A stretch of 64,000 bases of DNA from Staphylococcus lutrae (lineage in GTDB: Bacteria; Bacillota; Bacilli; Staphylococcales; Staphylococcaceae). The position numbers were made by a program, and so were the translations under genes. The notes beneath the pieces are model-generated. The model was not told the DNA's origin. It did no database searches and was given only the letters and a program-made list of their open reading frames with translations. The stretch lies in contig NZ_CP020773.1 in the NCBI RefSeq assembly GCF_002101335.1, positions 868,001 through 932,000 on the forward strand. The letters run 5' to 3'. Numbering within the stretch: position 1 is the stretch's first letter; each line of letters opens with the position of its first letter. Of this stretch, positions 36,614-44,530 are shown piece after piece.

Positions 36614-37336
36614 CTAGTGGTCGTAATGGCGGTGGCCTTCATCATGTTGAATGTTCAAATGAATATGTTGCATTTTTTGTTCAACTTCACCAATCGATTG
36701 CGCACATATTTTCAAAGTTTCTCGATATGCCGCTGTATCTCCTGACGTGTTCTTGTAATGCAGTTGATGTTCTAAACTTGCCCACATGTCCATACCAATC
36801 GTTCGTAACTGCACTTCAACCGGCGCTTCGACAACCCCGTCCGATAAAAAGATAGGTACAGAAATGACAATATGTAAACTTCGATACCCATTTTCTTTCG
36901 GTGAGTCAATATAATCTTTACGCTTTAACAATTGAATATCCGTCTGTTGTAGTAACAAGCGCTCCACTGTATAAATATCTTCAATATAATTACAGACGAC
37001 ACGAATACCAGCGATATCCATAATATGCGTTTTGGCCGCTTCAGCCGTCAGTTCAAGGTCTTTTCTTTTTAATTTTTGCAGCAAACTTGGAATTTCTTTA
37101 ACACGTCGCTCAATATGATGAATGGGATTATGGGCATTTTTGATTTGAAAATCTTCATCGAGAATGCGTAGCTTCGTACTGATCTCCTCCAAAGCTGCAC
37201 GATAAAGATAACCTAATTCCACAAACTCGATGACTCTGTCTAATTCTTCTGTGCCATTTAAATCACGATTCGTATATTTTGCGACTTCTTGTTTTAAGTT
37301 TTCCAAATTATAAGCGGCATTTTTTTCTACAAACAT
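36614..37336 (-). CDS. RelP-like small alarmone synthetase, copy 2
   Basis: About 240 aa, a close paralogue of the preceding gene. It has [59 protein letters not shown] and [23 protein letters not shown]. In S. aureus the single RelP makes (p)ppGpp under cell-wall stress. The C-terminus ends in a His-rich tail (DEGHRHYDH). The ATG at 37336 has TTGGAG eight bases upstream; the GTG at 37345 overlaps that site. Which copy is the orthologue of relP cannot be decided without a tree. Confidence 0.88.
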   Translation of the reverse strand: MFVEKNAAYNLENLKQEVAKYTNRDLNGTEELDRVIEFVELGYLYRAALEEISTKLRILDEDFQIKNAHNPIHHIERRVKEIPSLLQKLKRKDLELTAEAAKTHIMDIAGIRVVCNYIEDIYTVERLLLQQTDIQLLKRKDYIDSPKENGYRSLHIVISVPIFLSDGVVEAPVEVQLRTIGMDMWASLEHQLHYKNTSGDTAAYRETLKICAQSIGEVEQKMQHIHLNIQHDEGHRHYDH

Positions 37337-37400
37337 GACGTTCACTCCAACTTGATATGATTTGAAAACGTTGCTTCACAGCAAAAGTCATCTTTCGCTT

Positions 37401-37430
37401 ATCATATCAGTTTCATTCCACATTGACTAC
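37401..37430 (-). promoter_or_regulatory. Promoter of RelP-like copy 2
   Basis: Minus-strand GTAGTCAA (37423-37430) and TATGAT (37401-37406) with the same 16-nt spacing as in copy 1. The flanking bases (AAA before, CTGA before the -10) also match. The -35 is not a good TTGACA, which suggests activator dependence or an alternative factor. Confidence 0.65.
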
Positions 37431-37644
37431 TTTAAACTGACGCGTTCGGTTCTCCAAACGCCGTCTATTAAAACCAACTCATGCCCACTAAAGTCAAAAT
37501 CATCGTTCTGGTCAATATCCATCCTGACAAACAATATGAACGAAAATAGGCAAATGTACAGTGGAATCCATACCTCAATGCGTCCTGATACCAAAATCAA
37601 TCGCTAAGTGATGCGCACTTAGCGATTGATTTTAACGATTCATA

Positions 37645-38274
37645 TTAACGATATTGGACAATTTTTTCGACGTTTAAACGTGATGTTGGACGTCCTTCTT
37701 TAGCTGCTTTCCCAATTGCAATAATCATCACGGGCACATAACGTTGTGAATCCAAGCCTAGACGCTCAGCAATTTCTGCACGGTTAAAACCACCAATAGG
37801 ATTTGTTTCGTAACCATGTTCACGTGCAACAAGCATGAATTGCATTGCAGCAAGGCTACTGTCTACTTTGACGATGTCATTCATTGATTGTTGATCCAAG
37901 CCTTCATACATTCCTACAAAGCGTGATACTAACTCCTCTTTAACTTCAATCGGCATATAGCCTTTTTCTACTGCAGCACCGTAGATTTCTTCTGCATACT
38001 CATAGTTCAACATATCCCCAAAAATAACGACCATTGCTGCGGATGTATCATTTTGTTGACTATTAAATTGCACCAATGGACGTAAAGTATCCTTACCTTC
38101 TTCCGTATCAACGACGACGAAACGCCATGGTTGCATATTAACAGATGATGGCGCTAATGTCGCCTTTCTAATCATTTCATTCATTTCTTCTCGAGGAATC
38201 TTTACGGATGTATCAAATAATTTAACAGAGCGACGTCCTGTTAGTATCTCTCCAAAATTTTGTGTATGTGTCAT
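37645..38274 (-). CDS. Nitroreductase-family flavoprotein
   Basis: A 209-aa FMN-dependent nitroreductase-fold protein. The N-terminal GRRSVKLFDTS and PREEMNEMIRKATLAPSSVNMQPWRFVVV (FMN-binding Arg/Ser/Asn positions) are typical, as are MQFMLVAREHGYETNPIGGF and the C-terminal VPVMIIAIGKAAKEGRPTSRL. Such enzymes reduce quinones, nitro compounds or azo dyes using NAD(P)H. It is divergent from a SarZ-like one-Cys regulator, so expression probably answers oxidative or electrophile stress. Confidence 0.85.
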   Translation of the reverse strand: MTHTQNFGEILTGRRSVKLFDTSVKIPREEMNEMIRKATLAPSSVNMQPWRFVVVDTEEGKDTLRPLVQFNSQQNDTSAAMVVIFGDMLNYEYAEEIYGAAVEKGYMPIEVKEELVSRFVGMYEGLDQQSMNDIVKVDSSLAAMQFMLVAREHGYETNPIGGFNRAEIAERLGLDSQRYVPVMIIAIGKAAKEGRPTSRLNVEKIVQYR

Positions 38275-38348
38275 TCATAGTCACCTTTCTTTTTTCACTG
38301 TTGATACAGTGCGCACTAAAATGAGATTTAATTATATTTTATACCTGC

Positions 38349-38376
38349 TTTTGAATCAAGAAAAAAGTGTTATAAT
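38349..38376 (+). promoter_or_regulatory. Promoter of the SarZ-like regulator gene
   Basis: TATAAT at 38371-38376 with a weak -35 TTTTGA at 38349-38354 (16-nt spacer), 40 bp before the start. It lies in the 141-bp divergent region shared with the nitroreductase. Confidence 0.5.
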
Positions 38377-38415
38377 GGATATAAATTATTGTAAAAAAGT
38401 ATTGGGGGTCTCAAC

Positions 38416-38865
38416 ATGACAACACAGCCAAAAGCACTACAGCAAGAATTATGTTTTTTATTCTATGTCGCGTCAAAGGAAGTCATCAAAAAGTTTAGTG
38501 CTTATTTGAAAGAATACGAACTCACATACACTGGATACATCACGCTTATTTCAATCGCTGATGATGAAGTGGTCAATATCAAGCGCCTCGGTGACCGAAT
38601 TTATCTCAACTCAGGCACATTAACACCACTAACCAAAAAGTTAGTTGCGCAAGGATTAATCGAAAAAGTCAGGAAGCCTGAAGACGAGCGCAATTTGAAC
38701 ATTTCTCTCACAGATAAGGGGCGTGCATTAAAACAACAATTAAAACATCTCAACGAAGAAGTCCATGCTTCGTTAACGATGGAAGAAAAAGATATGATGG
38801 ACCTGCTTGGCATTTTACAACGTTTCTTGGAAAACAATTTTCCTTGTCATACCGTCACACAATAA
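38416..38865 (+). CDS. MarR-family redox regulator, SarZ/OhrR-like
   Basis: 149 aa. The N-terminal LCFLFYVASKEVIKKFSAYLKEYELTYTGYI closely follows the staphylococcal SarZ pattern, including the single Cys (residue 13) that senses peroxides or thiol stress. The winged helix has IKRLGDRIYLNSGTLTPLTKKL and the wing KPEDERNLNISLTDKGRAL. SarZ itself may lie elsewhere in the genome, so I leave the symbol empty. It is divergent from the nitroreductase, its likely target. Confidence 0.82.
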   Translation: MTTQPKALQQELCFLFYVASKEVIKKFSAYLKEYELTYTGYITLISIADDEVVNIKRLGDRIYLNSGTLTPLTKKLVAQGLIEKVRKPEDERNLNISLTDKGRALKQQLKHLNEEVHASLTMEEKDMMDLLGILQRFLENNFPCHTVTQ

Positions 38866-39007
38866 TTTAAATGATAGGTTTCGGGGACACGACTGTACGA
38901 TACCGCTCGTACTTTAACAAATCTATCATTGACACTTGATTGCTATGATTAATACAGTGGTCTAACAACACAACACTCGATCTATATGTTTGTTTTAGCA
39001 CTGCTAT

Positions 39008-39058
39008 AAAAACGATCTGTTAAAAGTTGAATGAATCACTTTTAGCAGGTCGTTTTTT
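39008..39058. terminator. Bidirectional terminator
   Basis: AAAAACGATCTGTTAAAAGT (from 39008) pairs with ACTTTTAGCAGGTCGTTTTT, a stem of about 20 bp, with A- and T-tracts outside. It lies between the convergent regulator and YbjT-like genes. Confidence 0.85.
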
Positions 39059-39101
39059 GATGTCAAAGCGTTGAACATCGCTTCATCATATTTGTTGTTT
39101 C

Positions 39102-40001
39102 TCAATCATCCATAGCTTTGTTGTTAAAATGTTGCCAATAGCGTCGAAATAATATCGATACGGCACGATGTAAAGGGGCTTGCGTCACGCGGTAAATGCC
39201 CCACGGTAAACGAGGCACGAAGTCATGTAATGCAATTAAACATTGCGTCGTATCACCTGCTAAACGTCTCAACTCAAAGCGTGCTGTCCGTCCGCTTTGC
39301 TGTACGAGCCACCCTCCAGTAATATTCAAGATGACATGTCGCATCGGATCGCTATCTGGATGATCGTGCATCTGAATGAGCGGGATTTTAAACGGCATCA
39401 AAACAATAGTGAATCGTCGACCATCATAAACCCCATTGATCAGCCGTCCGTTTAGCGTCTTTAAAAATCGCCCATACATGGCAGTCACTGCATCCATAGA
39501 GATGTTTTTAGGCACATTAAACGCTTGTATTGAACGTACAGAATGCCTTTCACGACTCCACTGATAACAAGCACATCGTCCGATATAACCTGATGCCTTT
39601 TTTAACGATTGATGCACAATTTTGATTTGATAGGCATCCATTGTTTGCTTTAGCACGGGCTGTAGCGTTGCCTGAAGGACCATACATTTTTGAATATTCG
39701 CTTGTTTCATCCCAAATCCTAAATTATCATACATGACTTGTTGCAGCTGCTGCGGATGGCTTTGTGTCAAACGAGTATTAGAAAATTGAGGCGTTCCAAT
39801 AATGACCACGAGCGCAATATCTTTTAATGCTGTGACAACATGAGACAGGTCATATAAATCAATTTCTCTCGTCGGTGCTGATGTCGTTTGTCTCACTGTC
39901 GGAGAAGCTTGCACGTACACTTGATGCCCTTCGCTACGCAACTGTTCCACATAGTTGTGGGTATAGGGATGTCCATCTGTGATGACCAAAGTATTCACCA
40001 T
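39102..40001 (-). CDS. YbjT-like protein: Rossmann-like N-terminus plus DUF2867-like C-terminus
   Basis: About 299 aa. The N-terminus (LVITDGHPYTHNYVEQLRSEGHQVYVQAS) reads like an NAD(P)-binding start, but the glycine-rich GxxGxxG is absent, so cofactor binding is doubtful. The C-terminal half (SIQAFNVPKNISMDAVTAMYGRFLKTLNG and GRTARFELRRLAG) recalls the DUF2867 part of YbjT-like proteins. The function is unknown. ATG at 40001 and GTG at 40010 are both possible starts, and no strong ribosome site decides. The resemblance is weak and should be treated as a guess. Confidence 0.45.
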   Translation of the reverse strand: MVNTLVITDGHPYTHNYVEQLRSEGHQVYVQASPTVRQTTSAPTREIDLYDLSHVVTALKDIALVVIIGTPQFSNTRLTQSHPQQLQQVMYDNLGFGMKQANIQKCMVLQATLQPVLKQTMDAYQIKIVHQSLKKASGYIGRCACYQWSRERHSVRSIQAFNVPKNISMDAVTAMYGRFLKTLNGRLINGVYDGRRFTIVLMPFKIPLIQMHDHPDSDPMRHVILNITGGWLVQQSGRTARFELRRLAGDTTQCLIALHDFVPRLPWGIYRVTQAPLHRAVSILFRRYWQHFNNKAMDD

Positions 40002-40272
40002 ACATTTCACTCACTTATCTATTTGATTTCTTGTATTATATCATTTATTCAAAGATTGTATGAATTGCATTCTATTTATTTTCAAACGAGACAGGTTAAT
40101 CTTCCATATCACTTACAAAAGGTACTAGAAATTCCACTTTGACGATACAAAAAAACAGATCAATGAACAGCATACAACCGCCTTCATCCACCTGTCTATA
40201 GGTTAAATCCATTTTAACATTGCATCCATTTCTAAGCCATAACACGTGAAGCGGTTGGCTCGTCGATGATCA

Positions 40273-40449
40273 TTAATTTTGGCTAAAAATAAACATCATC
40301 ATTATTGTCAATGTGGTCAAAACTGCCCCCATTGTTACCCATGTATGAGGATTCATCTTACCGTGTTGTTCTGTCCGACGAAAAGCTCGGATGGCCATAA
40401 TCCAAACAATGACTGTTAAAATTGTTAAAATGATTAATACTGCATACAC
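40273..40449 (-). CDS. Small two-helix membrane protein
   Basis: About 58 aa with two hydrophobic segments (VLIILTILTVIVWIMAI and MGAVLTTLTIMMMFIF) separated by a basic loop. A GGGAGG ribosome site at 40458-40463 is eight bases from a GTG at 40449. A GTG at 40458 overlaps it and is less likely. No family is recognised. It lies between the YbjT-like gene and the divergent MFS gene. Confidence 0.55.
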   Translation of the reverse strand: MYAVLIILTILTVIVWIMAIRAFRRTEQHGKMNPHTWVTMGAVLTTLTIMMMFIFSQN

Positions 40450-40639
40450 CTCAAGCACCTCCCGTATGAATACATGAATAACTTTATATTATCATACAAT
40501 GACGCATAAAAAAATACAAACTACGAGAGATTCAGCGCTTTCGTTTCACATGTCACAAGACGTTGACACACCTTTTTGAAACGATCATATCGTCTATCAG
40601 GACTGATTTCTATTCGTGCCTACCGAGGACAAATCTATT

Positions 40640-40679
40640 TTGACACGCTTTTATTTTAGTGGTAATATAACACTAAAAT
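40640..40679 (+). promoter_or_regulatory. MFS exporter promoter with overlapping operator
   Basis: TTGACA (40640-40645) and TAATAT (40663-40668) are 17 nt apart. ATTTTAGTG (40653-40661) and CACTAAAAT (40671-40679) form perfect 9-bp inverted arms that straddle the -10. A repressor bound here would block the exporter. Confidence 0.7.
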
Positions 40680-40714
40680 TCACTATATATTTTATCTTAT
40701 AAAATGGAGATACA

Positions 40715-41944
40715 ATGATGACCTTACCTCTAAATGTGAAGCTTCGTTTACTCATGTTATTCGTACAAAATGCCACTGTGAATTCGGTTTTCCCATTTAT
40801 GGCACTTCTCCTAACGCATTACATAGGGGGCGCGCGTGCGGGAATCATTCTAATCATCGGTATCATAGTCAAATTTATCGCCTCACTTTTTGGTGGCTAT
40901 TTCAGCGATAATTTAGCCGTCAAAAAATATACCATTGCGATCTTAACTGGATTTAGCGCCCTTTTATTTTTAAGTATGGGCCGCATGGTCTATCATTTAG
41001 AGCAAGTGCATGCATCCACGCTCATTTTAATGTTTTTTATTGTCTTTTACTTATTCAATGAACTTGTCACTGCTTTGGCCAAACCGATGTACAATGCCCT
41101 CGCTTTAGATCATATTCACGAACCCCATCGCCAACAATATGCACGTGCTAAATATTGGGTTTCAAATACGTCCACTGCGTTAGGTATGTTAATTGGGGGA
41201 TTATTTTATAGTACTTATAAAGTCCACTTATTTGTGCTCATTTTTATCTGTTTAAGTTTGAATGTATTCATTTTAATCTTTTTAGTGAAAGAAACACCTC
41301 GTTATACAACACAACAAGGTGTCCCACATTTGACGCGCATTTTACAGCGTTATCAGTCAGCATACCGCAACCGCCCTTTTGTCCTTTTATTAATCAGTGG
41401 CGTACTCATTTTAAGCGCCGAGTTTTCATTATCATCTTATGTGGCAGTGCGATTACAACATCAATTTCAACAAGTGACTTTATTCCATTTCCCAATTGAT
41501 GGCGTACGCATGTTCTCAATGCTTTTATTAATCAATACCGTTACGATTATCTGTTTGAGCTTTGTCATTTTACATCTATTTCGTCATTTCAAAGTATTTA
41601 CGATTTTAAATATTGGGTTTTTCTTCTTTGCAACCGGCTATACGATTGTTATGAGCAGTAATCATCTTTTCGTGCTCGTTCCTTTTATGTTTATCGCAAC
41701 AATTGGTGAGATATTATTCACACCTACCGTTGAGGCTGAAAAGATTCGCTTTATTCCACCTGAAACACGTGGTGCTCATTCGGCCTTGGATAGTTGGGTT
41801 CTCATTGGGGCTGAACTCTTATCACGTATCTTTTTAATTATTGGTACCGTTTTAACCCCATTCCTGATGTCAGGACTTGTATGCATGACCATTACAGGCG
41901 GATTCATTCTATTGCTATCAACCGTAAGACGTTACCAAACGTGA
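40715..41944 (+). CDS. MFS transporter, drug-exporter type
   Basis: A 409-aa, 12-helix major facilitator protein. The loop between helices 2 and 3 reads GGYFSDNLAVKK, the MFS motif A variant, and helix 5 has LGMLIGGLFYS. It resembles MdtH/YceL-like multidrug exporters. It faces the ferredoxin/ATP-grasp operon (convergent, with a shared terminator between), so it could export that pathway's product. This link is inferred from position only. ATG codons at 40715 and 40718 both follow TGGAGA. Confidence 0.75.
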   Translation: MMTLPLNVKLRLLMLFVQNATVNSVFPFMALLLTHYIGGARAGIILIIGIIVKFIASLFGGYFSDNLAVKKYTIAILTGFSALLFLSMGRMVYHLEQVHASTLILMFFIVFYLFNELVTALAKPMYNALALDHIHEPHRQQYARAKYWVSNTSTALGMLIGGLFYSTYKVHLFVLIFICLSLNVFILIFLVKETPRYTTQQGVPHLTRILQRYQSAYRNRPFVLLLISGVLILSAEFSLSSYVAVRLQHQFQQVTLFHFPIDGVRMFSMLLLINTVTIICLSFVILHLFRHFKVFTILNIGFFFFATGYTIVMSSNHLFVLVPFMFIATIGEILFTPTVEAEKIRFIPPETRGAHSALDSWVLIGAELLSRIFLIIGTVLTPFLMSGLVCMTITGGFILLLSTVRRYQT

Positions 41945-42010
41945 ATGACACCCGTCACTCGTGTCATTTGATGTATGGCACCATCAATGTGTTGACGCAA
42001 CTTTTGAAAT

Positions 42011-42059
42011 AAAAAAGCGAGCGTCCTCGCCGTTGACTTCAACGTGACGCTCAATTTTT
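42011..42059. terminator. Terminator between the MFS and ATP-grasp genes
   Basis: GAGCGTC (42019-42025) pairs with GACGCTC (42046-42052), with an inner GTTGA/TCAAC hairpin. It has A6 on the left and T5 on the right, so it can stop both convergent transcripts. Confidence 0.75.
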
Positions 42060-42068
42060 GACTGGACT

Positions 42069-43268
42069 TTAGTACCAAATCACATGGTCATGATACCAGG
42101 CGATCACCTGTTCGATTCGCTCAATTAATACCGCTTCATTTTCTCCTTCAACGACGACTGAAATGATCACATCAACACTATGTTGTGCTGCTTTAAATTT
42201 CTGTCCGGGTGTCGCTTTGTTCGTTTGAGAAACAACCCAAGATTCATCCAAACTTTGGCGTATCCCCCCATATGTTGCATTCTGTGGAGGTAGCAACACA
42301 AATCCCGCATAGCGCTCAAGTGGTTTCACCTTTTTCAGCACATCGTCGTAACCTAACTGTAATTTCAGGCTCATTTGATTTAATTCAAATCCTGCCGCAA
42401 ACGCAAGAGTTCTTCCTATCTCACCACCGCCTGTTCGACTCCCTATTTCACAAAAATAAATGTCCCCATTTGATGTTACAAAAAATTCAGCATGAAACGA
42501 ACCATTCGGTAAGGAAGGTAAAGTGGCAATCACTTTCTTAACTTCTTGTTGCAGTAACATGTTGAGCGGGTTATCCTTCTGTAACAAATAACTCGATAAC
42601 GGTTGATGATCTTGAAATGACAAACAACCATTATAATAATGCGACACATACGCACACACCACGGATGCTTGATGGATTAAACCATCGACATGATACATTT
42701 CCCCTTCAATATACTGTTCAATTTCGTATTGATGTAAATCATCATGCGCTAGCAAAAACGTGTCAATGTCAGACTGTTCTCTTGCTATGACCACATTTGA
42801 AGATCCTGACCCATCAATCGGTTTCAATACAACCGGTAACCCTTGACTTTCAACGAAGTGGCGGACATGTTCCGCATCAATGGCTTTATCAAATTGTGGT
42901 ATTTTGACTGATGATGCTTGCAGAAGTTGCTTCATCAAAATCTTGTCACGATATGCTGTCGCACTGATGAATGATTGTCCCTCTAACTGCAAAAGTTCCC
43001 TTAATCGGGCTGCTCTTAACACATCAAACTCAGAAATAGAGAGGACATGTGTAATGGGATATTGCTGACTTAACGCAAGCGCACGCATTTCTATATTAGG
43101 ATTGTCTTTATAATGATCAAATGACTCAATCCGTAAATACTGTGATTCTGAATAACTCTCTTTTTGTTCGGTCGGACAAAACAAAATGACACGTTCAGAT
43201 GTATCCTCGAACCACTCATCATAAGGCGTTTTCTCTCGCCCAGTAATCGACAATATTAAAATGGTCAC
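42069..43268 (-). CDS. ATP-grasp ligase B of the unknown cluster
   Basis: A 399-aa ATP-grasp protein. The ATP-binding strand-loop is LPVVLKPIDGSGSSNVVIA near residue 145. The Mg/ATP acidic residues are in SFHAEFFVTSNGDIYFCEIGSRTGGGEIG near 255-282. The N-terminus is a Rossmann-like preATP-grasp domain. The family joins a carboxylate, activated as acyl phosphate, to an amine, as in L-amino acid ligases. It overlaps the upstream ATP-grasp gene by 4 nt (ATGA) and is last in the operon. The substrate is not predictable. Confidence 0.8.
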   Translation of the reverse strand: MTILILSITGREKTPYDEWFEDTSERVILFCPTEQKESYSESQYLRIESFDHYKDNPNIEMRALALSQQYPITHVLSISEFDVLRAARLRELLQLEGQSFISATAYRDKILMKQLLQASSVKIPQFDKAIDAEHVRHFVESQGLPVVLKPIDGSGSSNVVIAREQSDIDTFLLAHDDLHQYEIEQYIEGEMYHVDGLIHQASVVCAYVSHYYNGCLSFQDHQPLSSYLLQKDNPLNMLLQQEVKKVIATLPSLPNGSFHAEFFVTSNGDIYFCEIGSRTGGGEIGRTLAFAAGFELNQMSLKLQLGYDDVLKKVKPLERYAGFVLLPPQNATYGGIRQSLDESWVVSQTNKATPGQKFKAAQHSVDVIISVVVEGENEAVLIERIEQVIAWYHDHVIWY

Positions 43269-44512
43269 GTTACAATCACCTCAATCACTTCATGAATCCT
43301 TTCAATTCTTTGCTGTATCTCTGCTGTATTCGCTCCTTCCAGCACGATATCTAGCACAAAACAACTCGAAAAGTGTTCAGGCGGCATCAATACTGAATCT
43401 CCATATGACTTCAAAGGAACTGCAAAATGCACTCCTGGAATTTCTAGTAGGCGATCTACCCCCTTAATCCCTTTAAAAACACCACTCCGTTCTGCCATCA
43501 CACTGTAAAAACACATCTTTTTCGTTGTAACATCAAAAGGTAACCAACTTTGTGTGATATCGTTACCAACTGAAACGTCTATCACCTTCTCAAAAAAAGA
43601 CTGACCCGACGCACCGGGAACGAGATGAGAAGTAATAAAAGCACCCCCTGGTCTGGCAGCCGCTTCGATGACTTTAAATCCGTCTTTCGTCATTCGCCCT
43701 TCTAAATGAAATGCACAATGATCAATCCCTAAACTTTGAATGGCTTGCGTGACAGTCTCTTTGATTTCTCGTTGAACTGCGGCTGACTTTTCAGATGGAA
43801 AAATGGCAATATACTCTAATGCGTAATCAGGGGTCACAGCTTTATCTGTAATGCCCGCTATCAACACTTGCTTATTTTGTACAACCCCCTCTACCGACAC
43901 TTCCTCTCCATCCAAATACCCTTCGTAAATATAATCATGCGGATAATAACGGTATACGTGATCACGTTCAGGCGAAGTCGCTTCAACAAGCGTTTCATAC
44001 ACTTGCGCCATCTCTGACTCACTTGTTATCTTAAAAATCCCTTTACTTCCGGAAGCCCCCACTGGCTTCAGTATACCGGGTGTCCCGATTCGCTCAACAG
44101 CACGATGCAAATCCTCTGCATGAAAAACATGTTCAAAAGGCGGTGAAATCCTCTCAACTTGGTCAAAAGCCAATCGCATTTGGTACTTATTCCGTGCATT
44201 TTTAACATGCGTGCATGGGACGCCTGGAAGTTGCAACTGATTATTCAATAAAGCGACGAGTTCAACATCTTTATCAGACCAAGTCAATATGCCACTCAAT
44301 GGCTGTTTTTCATGATATTGTTTGACTGCTTTTACCATTGTAGATTCATCGTATGTGTCGATTTCGATCACTTCATCCAATCCGCTATCAATCAATTGCG
44401 GATCACTATCCGTCATTAATACGACGCGATAACCTAATCGTTTGGCTTCTTGAATCGGTGCTATTCGCTCTACTTTATGACTTCTTAAATTGATAAATAA
44501 TAATGTTTTCAT
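43265..44512 (-). CDS. ATP-grasp ligase A of the unknown cluster
   Basis: A 415-aa ATP-grasp protein, distinct from ligase B. It has TPGILKPVGASGSKGIFKI near residue 147, GYLDGEEVSVEGVV near 195 and the metal-binding block HLEGRMTKDGFKVIEAAARPGG near 264-285. The N-terminal FINLRSHKVERIAPIQEAKRLGYRVVLMTDSD is typical of carboxylate-amine ligases of this superfamily. Two such ligases in tandem suggest two successive amide bonds. It starts 19 bp after the 562-aa gene. Confidence 0.8.
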   Translation of the reverse strand: MKTLLFINLRSHKVERIAPIQEAKRLGYRVVLMTDSDPQLIDSGLDEVIEIDTYDESTMVKAVKQYHEKQPLSGILTWSDKDVELVALLNNQLQLPGVPCTHVKNARNKYQMRLAFDQVERISPPFEHVFHAEDLHRAVERIGTPGILKPVGASGSKGIFKITSESEMAQVYETLVEATSPERDHVYRYYPHDYIYEGYLDGEEVSVEGVVQNKQVLIAGITDKAVTPDYALEYIAIFPSEKSAAVQREIKETVTQAIQSLGIDHCAFHLEGRMTKDGFKVIEAAARPGGAFITSHLVPGASGQSFFEKVIDVSVGNDITQSWLPFDVTTKKMCFYSVMAERSGVFKGIKGVDRLLEIPGVHFAVPLKSYGDSVLMPPEHFSSCFVLDIVLEGANTAEIQQRIERIHEVIEVIVT

Positions 44513-44530
44513 CTTGATCGCCTTCCTCTT

